Shown: positions 15,474-24,893 of the stretch, one piece after another
Layout of the letters: every line of letters starts with the position of its first letter
Position numbering within the stretch: the first letter of the stretch is position 1
Origin: Mesorhizobium sp. B2-4-15
GTDB taxonomy: Bacteria; Pseudomonadota; Alphaproteobacteria; Rhizobiales; Rhizobiaceae
Assembly (NCBI RefSeq): GCF_006658505.1
Contig: NZ_VFUZ01000015.1
Location: forward strand, 82,452 to 146,451
Direction of reading: 5' to 3'
DNA length: 64,000 nt
Position numbers and translations under genes: made by a program
Notes under the pieces: generated by a model
What the model was told of the DNA's origin: nothing
The model's input: the letters and a program-made list of their open reading frames with translations, nothing else
The model's database searches: none

Positions 15474-16521
15474 TGTCCTTGCCCTGCTTGCGTGCCCTGG
15501 CCATCGTGCGCAACATGGCTATCTCTCGCATCGCTTCCGCCATCGGCTGCGCCGGATAGCCGCCCCAGATCTCGCCGGCAGGAACATTGCTCATAAATCC
15601 ACTTCTGGCGGCAAGCTTGGCTCCCGTGCCGATGGTCAGATGATCCGCAAGTCCGACGCCGCCGCCCATGGTGACATTGTCACCCACGACCACGGAACCG
15701 GAAATACCTGAAAGCCCTGCGACTATGCAATTGCGACCGATGCGGACGTTATGGGCGATCTGCACGAGATTGTCGATCTTGGTGCCCTGACCGATAATCG
15801 TATCGGACATGGCGCCGCGATCGACAGTGGAATTGGAGCCGATCTCGACATCGTCCTGGATGACCACCCGACCGATCTGGGGAACACGTTCCGGCCCCTT
15901 GGCGCCGCCGACGAAGCCAAAGCCATCCTGGCCGATCCTGGCCCCGCCATGGATGATGACCCGGTTGCCGATCAGCGCATATTGGATACTCGCGCCCGGG
16001 CCAACATAGCCGTTGCGGCCAATCTTGCAGGACTGCCCGATGACGGCGTTGGGCGCGATCACGGTGCCGCTGCCGATCGAGACGCCCGGCCCAACGACCG
16101 CTCCGGCCTCGATGATCACGCCGGCCTCGACATGCGCGGTTGGATCGACATGGGCATGCGGCGAAACGCCGGTTTCGCCGGTCATTGGCCCTGGCGTGGC
16201 GGCCGTGGGGAACAGCAGTCGCCCGACCAGCGCGAATGCCTGCTGCGGTCGCGGGTGGATCAGCACAGCGATGCCGACCGGCGCCTTGTTGGCGAATTCC
16301 GCTGGGCACAGCACGGCCGCGGCCCGCAGCGATGGCATCAGCGCGGAATTACGCCTGCCGTCCACGAAGACGAGCGCATTCGCTCCGCCTTCGCTGGCTG
16401 GTGCCAGTGCTTCGATCGAAACGTCGGATTGGCCGGAATCGACAAGCACCGAGCCGGTCAGATTCGCGACTTCGGCCGCCGTATACCGGCGTGATGGCGC
16501 GAAGAACACCGGATCGGTCAT
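15466..16521 (-). CDS. lpxD: UDP-3-O-(3-hydroxyacyl)glucosamine N-acyltransferase
   Basis: Third lipid A step: adds the N-linked 3-hydroxyacyl chain. 351 residues: an N-terminal uridine-binding domain (to about residue 105), then hexapeptide-repeat beta helix. Seen: IIHGGARIGQDGFGFVG and catalytic region VQIAHNVRIGRNCIVAGLSGISGS. Lies 76 bases after bamA, translationally coupled to fabZ. Confidence 0.96.
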   Translation of the reverse strand: MTDPVFFAPSRRYTAAEVANLTGSVLVDSGQSDVSIEALAPASEGGANALVFVDGRRNSALMPSLRAAAVLCPAEFANKAPVGIAVLIHPRPQQAFALVGRLLFPTAATPGPMTGETGVSPHAHVDPTAHVEAGVIIEAGAVVGPGVSIGSGTVIAPNAVIGQSCKIGRNGYVGPGASIQYALIGNRVIIHGGARIGQDGFGFVGGAKGPERVPQIGRVVIQDDVEIGSNSTVDRGAMSDTIIGQGTKIDNLVQIAHNVRIGRNCIVAGLSGISGSVVVGDNVTMGGGVGLADHLTIGTGAKLAARSGFMSNVPAGEIWGGYPAQPMAEAMREIAMLRTMARARKQGKDNG

Positions 16522-16555
16522 TCCAGAAGCTATATCCAGCTAGGTCGGAACATTT

Positions 16556-16581
16556 CTCCCGGATCCAAAAAAATCCGGGAG
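16556..16581 (-). terminator. Hairpin between bamA and lpxD
   Basis: Perfect nine-base arms CTCCCGGAT / ATCCGGGAG (16556-16564 and 16573-16581) with an eight-base loop. On the minus transcript the T run falls in the loop, not after the stem, so this is not a textbook terminator; it may instead attenuate read-through or protect the bamA mRNA end. The lpx genes need either read-through or a promoter in this 76-base gap. Confidence 0.45.
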
Positions 16582-16597
16582 CATCGTTGGCCGCCGA

Positions 16598-18994
16598 TCA
16601 GAAGCGGGTCGATATGCCGAAGTTGAATTCTTGCACCTCGTCACGCGCTTCCTTCTTGACCGGGATCGCATAGTCGATACGGATCGGGCCGAACGGTGAA
16701 GCCCACATCAGGCCGACACCGACCGAGGCGCGCAATTTCATACCAGTGCCCGCAATTGATATGTCTGGGGCGAGATCAGCGCCAAGATGTCGGTCGATCT
16801 TGCTGCCGTAGAGCGTTGCGGCGTCCGCAAACACCGCACCGCGCAGACCGAAGCTCTCGGGAATGACCGGCAATGGGAACTGCGCTTCGGCCGAGGCGTT
16901 GAAATAAGTCACACCCCCCAGATGGTCACCCGTGGTCGGGTCCACCGGACCGATGCCATTATACGCAAAGCCACGGATCATGCGGTCGGTGCTCTGGAAC
17001 TGATCGAAAATACGCAGATTACCGTCGCCGCCATAGGCCTCAACGTGTCCTGCACCGCCTGAAATCAGCCCGACCAGATCAAGCTGCTCGGACAGCGTCT
17101 GGTAGACACTGCCGCGCCCGGTGATCTTTACGAACTTCGCGTCACCACCGAGACCGGCCAGCTCGACCGTCGTGTTGGCATAGATGCCTTCATGCGGGTT
17201 CTTCATGTCGTCGATCGTGTTGTAAACCAGCCCGAGGCTGACCGACGACTTGATCCAAGGACTCTGGGCGATGCCATCCAAGATCGCCGGCGAAATCGAG
17301 CAGGTGCCGGCGGGAGCTGAATCGGAGGTAGGACCGCAATTGTCATCCACCGAATATTTCTCTTGCGAGATGTTGTATGCCAGCTGGGTCGTGATGCTGT
17401 TCGTGATCGGCAAGCCGAAGCGCACGGTCGCACCCGTGGTATCGCTGTCGTAATTGTTGTTGTATTGCCGCGTCGATTTGTAGACGTCGAAGCCGGCTGC
17501 GATGCGCCGCCCGAGGAAATACGGTTCGGTGAATGAGATGCTGTAGTCGCGCGAATGCCTGCCGCCACCCGCCGACAGCTTGATGTACTGACCACGGCCG
17601 AGGAAGTTGCGCTCGGTGATCGATCCTTCGACCGACGGGCCGGCCGTGTCACCGCCAGTCGAATAACCGGCGCCGACAGAGAACTCACCGGTGGATTTCT
17701 CGACTACGTCGACCACCAGCACGACCTGGTCGGGCTGCGAACCGGGCACCGTCGAGATTTCGACTTTGTCAAAATAATTCAGGTCTTCAAGGCGCTTCTT
17801 CGCGCGCTGGACGAGCACCTGGTTGAACGCATCGCCTTCACTGACGTCAAACTCGCGGCGAATGACGTAGTCGCGCGTGCGGTCGTTGCCGCGGATTTCG
17901 ATGCGCTCGATATAGGCCTTGGTCCCTTGGTCGATCGTATAAACGACCGAAATCGTATGGTTCTCGAAGTTGCGGTCGCCGCGTGGCGTCACCTGCGCGA
18001 AGGCATAGCCCGAACCGGCCACCTTCTCGGTGAGCGCTACGATGGTGTCTTCGACGTTCTTGGCGTTGTAGACATCGCCCTTGCGGGTCTCGACCACCGC
18101 TTCAAGCGCCTTCGAATCCACTTCCGGGATGGTGCTTTCGACGCTGATATCGCCGAAATTGTAACGCTCGCCTTCCTGGACGGTGATAGTAACCGTGTAC
18201 TTGTTCGTCGCGCTGTCGAGTTCGCCGACGGCGGACACCACCTGGAAATCGGCATAGCCGTGATTGTAGTAGAAGCGGCGCAGCAGTTCCTGGTCGGCGC
18301 GCAGCTTGTCCTCGTCATAGACGTCGTCACGCAGGACGAACGAAACCCAGGACGAGCGCTTGGTGTTGATCACGTCCGACAGGCGGCGGCTGGAATAAGC
18401 GCTGTTGCCGACAAAATTGATCGCCGCGATCTGCGTTCGGTCGCCTTCGGTGATGTGGAACACCACGTTCACGCGGTTGTCACCGAGCTCCATGACCTGC
18501 GTGGTCACGCCGGCATCGTCACGGCCGATACGCCTGTAGGCGGCCTTGACCGCCTCGACGTCCGAATCCAGCGTCGCCTGCGAGAAGGTGCCGCGTGGCT
18601 TCAACTGGACCGCGGCCTGGAGTGCATTGTCCTTGAGCTTCTTGTTGCCCTGGAACAGCACCTGGTTGACGACCTTGTATTCGGAAACCTTGACCACCAG
18701 CGTCGAGCCGACTTGGTTGATCCGCACGTCCGAGAACAGCCCGGTGCCGAACAGCGCCTTGACCGCGGCGTCGATGTCGGAACTCGAGAAGGCCTTGCCC
18801 GGCTTGATGGTGATGTAATTGCGGATCGTATCGGCGTCGACACGCTGGTTGCCGCTGACCTCCACCCTGCTGACGACAGCGGCTTCAGCCGCCGATGTGG
18901 CAACGAATTGCACTGCGAGCGCACCTGGCACAACCAGAGCGGCGGACAGTGCCGCCGCTGACGCGGCGTTCAGAAACTTGGATGCTGCCTTCAT
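16598..18994 (-). CDS. bamA: Outer membrane protein assembly factor BamA
   Basis: Core of the beta-barrel assembly machine in the outer membrane. 798 residues: signal peptide with cleavage near TSAAEAA, five POTRA repeats over about residues 38-440 (first: VVSRVEVSGNQRVD), and a C-terminal 16-strand barrel ending in FNFGISTRF with the terminal Phe. The VRGF-type loop reads IRGFAYNGIGPVD. Follows rseP in the usual order. A promoter-like element lies at 19063-19090. Confidence 0.96.
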   Translation of the reverse strand: MKAASKFLNAASAAALSAALVVPGALAVQFVATSAAEAAVVSRVEVSGNQRVDADTIRNYITIKPGKAFSSSDIDAAVKALFGTGLFSDVRINQVGSTLVVKVSEYKVVNQVLFQGNKKLKDNALQAAVQLKPRGTFSQATLDSDVEAVKAAYRRIGRDDAGVTTQVMELGDNRVNVVFHITEGDRTQIAAINFVGNSAYSSRRLSDVINTKRSSWVSFVLRDDVYDEDKLRADQELLRRFYYNHGYADFQVVSAVGELDSATNKYTVTITVQEGERYNFGDISVESTIPEVDSKALEAVVETRKGDVYNAKNVEDTIVALTEKVAGSGYAFAQVTPRGDRNFENHTISVVYTIDQGTKAYIERIEIRGNDRTRDYVIRREFDVSEGDAFNQVLVQRAKKRLEDLNYFDKVEISTVPGSQPDQVVLVVDVVEKSTGEFSVGAGYSTGGDTAGPSVEGSITERNFLGRGQYIKLSAGGGRHSRDYSISFTEPYFLGRRIAAGFDVYKSTRQYNNNYDSDTTGATVRFGLPITNSITTQLAYNISQEKYSVDDNCGPTSDSAPAGTCSISPAILDGIAQSPWIKSSVSLGLVYNTIDDMKNPHEGIYANTTVELAGLGGDAKFVKITGRGSVYQTLSEQLDLVGLISGGAGHVEAYGGDGNLRIFDQFQSTDRMIRGFAYNGIGPVDPTTGDHLGGVTYFNASAEAQFPLPVIPESFGLRGAVFADAATLYGSKIDRHLGADLAPDISIAGTGMKLRASVGVGLMWASPFGPIRIDYAIPVKKEARDEVQEFNFGISTRF

Positions 18995-19062
18995 CGGGCT
19001 TAATAACCTTTTCTCGTAGTCCCCACGGCGAGAAAACCGGACGTGCGGTAATTTCCCCTACC

Positions 19063-19090
19063 GTATTAACCGGATTTTCCCTACACGCAA
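19063..19090 (-). promoter_or_regulatory. Candidate sigma-70 promoter of bamA
   Basis: On the minus strand TTGCGT (19085-19090), 16 bases, TAATAC (19063-19068). It lies about 70 bases before the bamA ATG inside the 217-base gap after rseP, which is otherwise empty. Sequence match only. Confidence 0.45.
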
Positions 19091-19211
19091 GGCTTCTGGT
19101 TAATTTGTATTTACTTAACCCTGCTGCGTGGCTTTCGCGTCACTCATATCCCCGTGCATGGTAAACGGCGTCTCAACATCGACCATGCCAAAGCCAAATT
19201 TCTTCATGATT

Positions 19212-20354
19212 TCAGCACCCAAACAGATCGTTCCAGAATACGAAACCCATGAAGCACAAGACCAGAAGCAGACCGGCCCGATAGGCCATTTCCATCATCC
19301 GTTCCGACACCGGCCGGCGGATGACGGCCTCCACCCCGTAGAACAAGAGATGGCCGCCGTCGAGGGGGGGAATCGGCAAAAGGTTTAGAATGCCTATCCC
19401 GACGGACAGCAGCGCGACAAGCTGCACCAGCCACTCGAAACCCAGCTTGGCCGCCCTGCCGGCCATGTCGGCGATCTTGACGGGACCACCCAACTGACAC
19501 TTGTCTTCGCGTCCGACGGCGAAGCGCTGCAAAAACTGGCCCGTGCGCTCGATGACGTGGCCTGTTTCCTCGACTGCCGCCGCAACCGCCCCGACCGGGG
19601 TGTAGGTGATGAGACGCGGCTGGCCGAGTTCCTTGTTGTTGACGACGCCGATCACCGCAACCTTGACCTTGTTGCCGAGCGCGTCTTCCTGCTCCATCAA
19701 CTGCGGGGTCGCGGTCACCGTGACTTCCTTGCCGTCGCGCAGCATGACGAAGGTGATGGTGTCGCCGGCACGGCCCGAGACCAGCCGCTGTACGTCGCCG
19801 AAGGTCTCGACCTTGCTGGCATCGACGCTGACGAATCGGTCGCCGGGCATGATGCCGGCCTTCGCCGCCGGACTGTCGGCGGTAACTTCGGCCACCATGG
19901 GCTCCGCGACATAACGCCCATAGGCGCCGAACAGCACGGCAAAGACGACGATCGTCAGCAGGAAATTGAACAGAGGCCCGGCCGCCACCGTCGCCGCGCG
20001 CTTCCAGATCGCCTGGGTGTGGAAGGCAACCTTGCGTTCCTCGTCGGTCAGTGTTTCGAGCTCTTCCGATGTCGGCTGGCTGGAGGTGGCGTTCATGTCG
20101 CCGATAAATTTGACATAGCCGCCAAGCGGTATGGCGCAAAGCTTCCAGCGCGTGCCATGCCTGTCGTTGAAGCCGATGAGTTCGGGACCGAAGCCGATCG
20201 AAAAGGCCCTGACGCCAATGCCGCACCAGCGGCCGACGAGGTAGTGCCCCATTTCGTGGACGAACACCACCACGGTCAGCACGAAGAGAAACGGCACGAG
20301 CGTGCCGAGAAAGAAACCTTCCGTACTGAAAATCGCGTGAAGAATCCCGTTCAA
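19212..20354 (-). CDS. rseP: Site-2 membrane protease RseP
   Basis: Zinc metalloprotease that cuts anti-sigma factors and signal-peptide remnants inside the inner membrane. 380 residues. Seen: HEMGH zinc site in the first membrane helix (VVFVHEMGHYLVGR), PDZ domain around residues 120-200 (GIMPGDRFVSV), and the LPIPPLDGGHL motif with the third zinc ligand. The start is TTG with GAGGG in front. Between cdsA and bamA as in other Proteobacteria; dxr, often found next to it, is absent here. Confidence 0.94.
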   Translation of the reverse strand: MNGILHAIFSTEGFFLGTLVPFLFVLTVVVFVHEMGHYLVGRWCGIGVRAFSIGFGPELIGFNDRHGTRWKLCAIPLGGYVKFIGDMNATSSQPTSEELETLTDEERKVAFHTQAIWKRAATVAAGPLFNFLLTIVVFAVLFGAYGRYVAEPMVAEVTADSPAAKAGIMPGDRFVSVDASKVETFGDVQRLVSGRAGDTITFVMLRDGKEVTVTATPQLMEQEDALGNKVKVAVIGVVNNKELGQPRLITYTPVGAVAAAVEETGHVIERTGQFLQRFAVGREDKCQLGGPVKIADMAGRAAKLGFEWLVQLVALLSVGIGILNLLPIPPLDGGHLLFYGVEAVIRRPVSERMMEMAYRAGLLLVLCFMGFVFWNDLFGC

Positions 20355-20451
20355 GTCATGCCCTCAAAATTCTTCCGCCGTTGAGGCGTGACTGTGACAT
20401 CAATCCAGGCGAATCCAAGGCGTATCCGCACCAGATCGTGAAACGACAAGG

Positions 20452-21267
20452 TCAAACGGGAAACAGCCCCTGCGCCGGATGTTCGGCGCCCGCCGCCATC
20501 CAGCCGATGACGTATAGGGCGAAAGCCGCCGCGACAAGCCCGTCGACGCGGTCCATGACTCCGCCATGGCCCGGAATGAGCACGCCCGAATCCTTGCGGC
20601 CGTGACGCCGTTTGACCCAGGATTCGAATAGGTCGCCGGCCTGGGCGACAATCGAAAGCACGAGCGCCACCAAGCCGAGCAAGGCCAGATTGCCGGCACC
20701 GGCCATGGCGGCCAGAATGAGCCCGGCGACAACACCGCCAACCGCGCCGCCAAGCGCGCCGCTGCGCGTCTTGCCGGGTGATATCGACGGGGCCAATTTC
20801 GGACCGCCGACGGCGCGCCCAACGAAATAGGCAAAAATGTCGGTCGCCCAGACGACCGCGAAGAGGAACAGGATGGCGACAAGACCCGAATGATCGCCAT
20901 CGCGCAGCAAGGCAAGCGACAGGCCGGACACGCTGGCATAGGCAAGGCCGCTCGCCTCCCACTGCCCGGTCTCGCGCACCAGGGCGGCAATCGCTGTCAC
21001 CGCAATCAGAAACACGACGAGGGGCAGCAGCCAGAATGCGGGAAGGCCGGCAATCAAGGCGCCGATGAACACGACGGCCAGCGTCTCGGGCAGGAAACCG
21101 AGCCGCTTGGCCGCGGCAGGCCGCGACATGCGCGTCCACTCGTAAAAGATCATTGCCGACATGACGGCGCACAGCAGCCGGAAAGGCAGGCCACCCAGCC
21201 AGGTCAGGCCAAGGGCAACGATGGCAAGCACGACCGCTGAAATGACGCGGAGCTGAAGATTGCTCAT
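20452..21267 (-). CDS. cdsA: Phosphatidate cytidylyltransferase
   Basis: Makes CDP-diacylglycerol from phosphatidate and CTP, the branch point of phospholipid synthesis. 271 residues with about eight membrane helices. The family signature is at the C-terminal side: SISPGKTRSGALGGAVGG and KRRHGRKDSGVLIPGHGGVMDRVDG. ATG 21267 overlaps the uppS stop (ATGA), so the upstream part of the long open frame is not used. Confidence 0.95.
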   Translation of the reverse strand: MSNLQLRVISAVVLAIVALGLTWLGGLPFRLLCAVMSAMIFYEWTRMSRPAAAKRLGFLPETLAVVFIGALIAGLPAFWLLPLVVFLIAVTAIAALVRETGQWEASGLAYASVSGLSLALLRDGDHSGLVAILFLFAVVWATDIFAYFVGRAVGGPKLAPSISPGKTRSGALGGAVGGVVAGLILAAMAGAGNLALLGLVALVLSIVAQAGDLFESWVKRRHGRKDSGVLIPGHGGVMDRVDGLVAAAFALYVIGWMAAGAEHPAQGLFPV

Positions 21268-21998
21268 CCCGCGGCCGGTCGCGAAGCGACGTCTTGGGGG
21301 TCCAGTCCGCCGAAACGGCGCTCGCGGCCGGCAAATTCGCGCAGGGCTTCCGCCAGATGCTCGCGGCTGAAGTCCGGCCAGTAGCACGGCAGGAAGACGA
21401 GCTCGCTGTAAGCGGCCTGCCATAGGAGGAAGTTGGACAGGCGAAGCTCGCCGCTGGTGCGGATGACCAGTTCGGGATCGGGGATGCCCTGCGTGTCGAG
21501 AGAGGCGGCAAAGCTTTCGGCGGTGATCGCCTCGCTGTCCAATTCACCCCGCCCGACGGCTTCGGCGAGCTTGCGCGCCGTGCGCACGATCTCATCGCGA
21601 CCGCCATAGTTGAAGGCGATGACCAGCGTCAGCGACGTGTTCCGGATTGTCAGCGATTCGGCCTCTTCGAGCAGGCCTCTGATGTCCGGCTGCAGCCCTG
21701 CCCTGTCGCCGATGATCCTGACCCGCACGCCGCTCTGGTGCAGTTCGGCCAGATCCCGGCGGATGAACAGTTTCAACAACCCCATCAGGTCACTGACTTC
21801 GGACTTGGGCCGCGACCAGTTTTCCGACGAGAAGGCATAGACGGTCAGGAATGAGATGCCGAGGGCCGGTGCCGCGCGCACCGTCTTGCGCAGCGCCTCG
21901 ACACCAGCGCGATGACCCGCGAGCCTCGGCATGCCGCGCGCCTTGGCCCAGCGTCCATTTCCATCCATGATGATCGCGACATGCGCGGGCGTTGTCAT
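21264..21998 (-). CDS. uppS: Undecaprenyl diphosphate synthase (cis-prenyltransferase)
   Basis: Adds isoprene units in cis to give C55 undecaprenyl diphosphate, the lipid carrier for peptidoglycan and O-antigen. 244 residues. Seen: HVAIIMDGNGRWA with the catalytic Asp and diphosphate-binding residues, FSSENWSRP, and RTSGELRLSNFLLWQAAYSE at the C-terminal side. Starts 32 bases after frr and is coupled to cdsA. Confidence 0.96.
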   Translation of the reverse strand: MTTPAHVAIIMDGNGRWAKARGMPRLAGHRAGVEALRKTVRAAPALGISFLTVYAFSSENWSRPKSEVSDLMGLLKLFIRRDLAELHQSGVRVRIIGDRAGLQPDIRGLLEEAESLTIRNTSLTLVIAFNYGGRDEIVRTARKLAEAVGRGELDSEAITAESFAASLDTQGIPDPELVIRTSGELRLSNFLLWQAAYSELVFLPCYWPDFSREHLAEALREFAGRERRFGGLDPQDVASRPAAG

Positions 21999-22030
21999 GA
22001 TCTCGCTTTCGGGTCAGCCGAAGCCCAACC

Positions 22031-22585
22031 CTAAACCTGCATGATTTCAGCTTCCTTGTCGGAAAGCAGATGATCGATGGTGCTGATCGTTTCGTCGGTA
22101 AGCTTCTGGACCTGATCCGAACGCTTGCGATGATCGTCCTCGCTGATCGCGCCGTCCTTCTCGGCCTTCTTCAGGAAGTCCATGCCGTCGCGGCGCACAT
22201 GGCGCGCAGCGACGCGGGCGTTCTCGGCATAGCCATGCGAGATCTTGACCAGTTCCTTGCGGCGCTGTTCGTTGAGCTCCGGCAGTGGAATCCTGAGATT
22301 GGTGCCGTCGACGATCGGGTTGAAGCCCAGATTGGATTCACGGATGGCGCGGTCGACCGCGCCGACCATCGATTTGTCCCAGATCGACACCGAGATCATA
22401 CGTGGTTCCGGCACCGTGACGTTGGCCACCTGATTGATCGGCATGGTGGTGCCGTAGGCCTGCACCTGGATGGCATCGAGCAGATTGCTGGAGGCGCGAC
22501 CGGTCCGCAGCGAAGCCAGATCATGTTTGAACGCGGCGATCGCCCCATCCATGCGCCTCTTGAGGTCGTCGTACTCACCACTCAT
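22031..22585 (-). CDS. frr: Ribosome recycling factor
   Basis: With EF-G splits the post-termination ribosome. 184 residues, close to the usual 185. Seen: LASLRTGRASSNLLD, IPLPELNEQRRKELVK, and the C-terminal helix hinge region. Strong ribosome binding site GAGGAGA before the ATG. The preceding gap to pyrH (109 bases) carries a small GGGGC-AAC-GCCCC hairpin. Confidence 0.96.
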   Translation of the reverse strand: MSGEYDDLKRRMDGAIAAFKHDLASLRTGRASSNLLDAIQVQAYGTTMPINQVANVTVPEPRMISVSIWDKSMVGAVDRAIRESNLGFNPIVDGTNLRIPLPELNEQRRKELVKISHGYAENARVAARHVRRDGMDFLKKAEKDGAISEDDHRKRSDQVQKLTDETISTIDHLLSDKEAEIMQV

Positions 22586-22694
22586 CTTAGTCTCCTCGAC
22601 CCGTCTGCCGCGGGTTCACTGCTTCGGGGCAACGCCCCATGTGCGAGCCTGATTCTCGAAAAGCCGGTTTCCCTTTTAAGGGATCAGGCCCGGA

Positions 22695-23417
22695 TCAATC
22701 ATCCGCGACGACCGTGCAGCGGCCGCCGCCCCTCAGAATATCGCCGAAACCACCTTTTTCGTGGATCGAATAGACGATTATCGGAATGTTGTTTTCGCGC
22801 GCAAGTGCAATCGCAGCCGTATCCATGATGGAAAGGCCGCGCTTTATGACTTCGGCGTGACTGATGCGCTCGAAACGCGTCGCATTAGGGTCCTTTTTCG
22901 GATCTGCCGAATAGACACCATCGACCTGCGTGCCCTTGAACAGTGCATCGGCACCGATTTCTGCGGCGCGAAGTGCCGCGGCCGAATCAGTGGTGAAGAA
23001 CGGATTGCCGGTGCCACCGGCGAAGATCACCACCTTGCCCTGATTCATGTAGGCGGTCGCCTGGCGCTGCGAAAAGCTCTCGCACAGCTCGGGCATGGCG
23101 ATCGCGGACAGCACGACGGCGTCGACACCGATCTTGTTCAGCGACGTGCGCAGCGCTAGCGAGTTGATGACCGTGGCGAGCATGCCCATGTGATCGCCGG
23201 TGACGCGGTCTCCGCCCTTGGAGGCGACGGCCACACCGCGAAAGATATTGCCGCCGCCGATGACGACACCGACCTCGATGCCCAGCGCGCGGGCCTCCGC
23301 GATGTCGGCGGCGATGCGATCCACGACCGAAACGTCGATGCCGAAATGCTGCTCGCCCATCAACGCTTCACCCGAGGCTTTCAGCAAGACACGTCGGTAG
23401 AGGGGCTTCACCGTCAT
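22695..23417 (-). CDS. pyrH: UMP kinase
   Basis: Phosphorylates UMP to UDP in pyrimidine supply; hexameric amino-acid-kinase fold. 240 residues. Seen: RRVLLKASGEALMG at the N-terminus, GVVIGGGNIFRG, DHMGMLATVINSLAL and FAGGTGNPFFTTDSAAALRA, all family marks. Good GAGGA site. Part of rpsB-tsf-pyrH-frr order. Confidence 0.96.
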   Translation of the reverse strand: MTVKPLYRRVLLKASGEALMGEQHFGIDVSVVDRIAADIAEARALGIEVGVVIGGGNIFRGVAVASKGGDRVTGDHMGMLATVINSLALRTSLNKIGVDAVVLSAIAMPELCESFSQRQATAYMNQGKVVIFAGGTGNPFFTTDSAAALRAAEIGADALFKGTQVDGVYSADPKKDPNATRFERISHAEVIKRGLSIMDTAAIALARENNIPIIVYSIHEKGGFGDILRGGGRCTVVADD

Positions 23418-23862
23418 CTGGTTCCTCGAAAATCTCGGCGCGGCAGGTTCTGGAGGCGAAAGGCCCCTGCTTCACCCGGCGGTTCTGTCATGGCGGGTTG
23501 ACCGGATACACGAAGGGCGCAGCGATGTCACGCCGCGCCCCTGTGCAAAATTTCAGGCTTTCTGGATCAGGTGCTGCTGAGGCTGGCGGCCCGGCCCTCG
23601 ACCACCACCGGCGGCGAATGGCAGAGAGGCTTGTCGCGGTCACGACGCCTCCTGCGACCCTGACCTGGACTGTGAACCGAAGCAGAAAAGGACATGGCCA
23701 CGGTCCGGCTGACGTCACCCTTTCACGCCGTGATCGTCTGTCTCCCCGCCTATATCGGGCGCCGAAACTGCGGGCCTTTATCGACATCGCGCAAGAAATC
23801 GGCCTGACATCCCTGCGGACGCCAGGCCGGAAAACCGCTTTCGGGATAAATCGGTAAGCGAC
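23418..23862. other. Long gap between tsf and pyrH
   Basis: 445 bases. A 119-codon plus-strand frame (23498-23857) exists but is arginine- and proline-rich, resembles nothing I know, and has no ribosome binding site, so I do not call it. A weak hairpin GGCCTG/CAGGCC (23801-23828) lies just after the tsf stop and could end tsf transcripts; pyrH would then need its own promoter in this gap. Confidence 0.4.
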
Positions 23863-24783
23863 TTACTTCTTGACCGCCGCCGCGACTTCCGCCGCGAAAT
23901 CCGTCTCTTCCTTTTCGATGCCTTCGCCGAGCGCGAAGCGCAGATAGGCCGTGATCTTGGCCGGGGCGCCGATTTCCTTCTCGGCATCCTTCAGCGCCTT
24001 CTCGACGGTGATGTCGGGATTGAGCACGAAGGCCTGCTTCAGGAGCACGACTTCCTCGTAGAACTTACGCAGGCGACCTTCGACCATCTTCTCGATGATC
24101 GCTTCCGGCTTGCCCGACTGGCGCGCCTGGTCGGAGAAGATCGCCTTTTCGCGTTCCACCGCGGCCGGATCGATCTGCTCTGCCGTCAGCGCCATCGGGT
24201 TGGTGGCAGCGACATGCATGGCGATCTGACGGCCAAAGGCGTTGGCGGCGTGCTCATTGCCGGTGGTCTCGATCGCGACCAGCACGCCGAGCTTGCCGAG
24301 GCCGTCGGCAACCGCGTTGTGCACATAGGTCGCCACCGCGCCATGTGGCACGGTGAGCTTGGCCGAGCGGCGGAAGCCCATGTTCTCACCGATGGTGCCG
24401 ACCGCGTCCTTGATCGTATCGGCGACCGACTTGTCCGAACCCGGATATTGGGCGGCCGCAACCGCCTCGGTCGTGCCATAGGCAAGCGCCACCTTGGCAA
24501 CGTTGGCGACGATTTCCTGGAAGGCGGCATTGCGGGCAACGAAGTCGGTCTCGGAATTGACCTCGACGACCGCAGCCTCGCGCACGCCATTGTCGACGCC
24601 GATCAGGCCTTCGGCAGCGGTACGGCCGGCCTTCTTGTCGGCCTTGGAGATACCCTTCTTGCGCAACCAGTCGACGGCCTCTTCCATGTTGCCGTTGGTC
24701 TCGTTCAACGCCGCCTTGCAGTCCATCATGCCCGCGCCGGTCAAGTCGCGGAGTTCTTTGACCTGTGCAGCCGAAATGCTCAT
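23863..24783 (-). CDS. tsf: Elongation factor Ts
   Basis: Nucleotide exchange factor for EF-Tu. 306 residues. Seen: N-terminal UBA-like part AAQVKELRDLTGAGMMDCKAAL, the EF-Tu contact region NSETDFVARN, and two core repeats. ATG 24783 with AGAGGCGACA before it; the longer open frame upstream crosses the inter-gene hairpin and is not used. Second gene after rpsB. Confidence 0.97.
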   Translation of the reverse strand: MSISAAQVKELRDLTGAGMMDCKAALNETNGNMEEAVDWLRKKGISKADKKAGRTAAEGLIGVDNGVREAAVVEVNSETDFVARNAAFQEIVANVAKVALAYGTTEAVAAAQYPGSDKSVADTIKDAVGTIGENMGFRRSAKLTVPHGAVATYVHNAVADGLGKLGVLVAIETTGNEHAANAFGRQIAMHVAATNPMALTAEQIDPAAVEREKAIFSDQARQSGKPEAIIEKMVEGRLRKFYEEVVLLKQAFVLNPDITVEKALKDAEKEIGAPAKITAYLRFALGEGIEKEETDFAAEVAAAVKK

Positions 24784-24810
24784 TGTCGCCTCTTTGTTTT
24801 TAAATGCACC

Positions 24811-24839
24811 GACGCACCATCGGCATTCGATGGTGCGTC
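24811..24839 (-). promoter_or_regulatory. Perfect hairpin in the rpsB-tsf gap
   Basis: Twelve-base perfect arms GACGCACCATCG / CGATGGTGCGTC around a five-base loop. No T run follows on either strand. It stands where other bacteria have a partial terminator that makes tsf less expressed than rpsB; an mRNA processing or attenuation role is likely here. Confidence 0.6.
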
Positions 24840-24893
24840 TGTTTAGCGTGCCAAAATATGAGAAAGATGAAGGCCGCAACCGGCCTTCGCTTA

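Noticed and set aside
17555..18961. A 468-codon plus-strand frame across bamA
   Set aside because: Antisense of a recognised protein in high-GC DNA; Arg/Asp/Val-rich with no family.
23498..23857. A 119-codon plus-strand frame in the tsf-pyrH gap
   Set aside because: No ribosome binding site, odd composition and no recognised family; left as intergenic.
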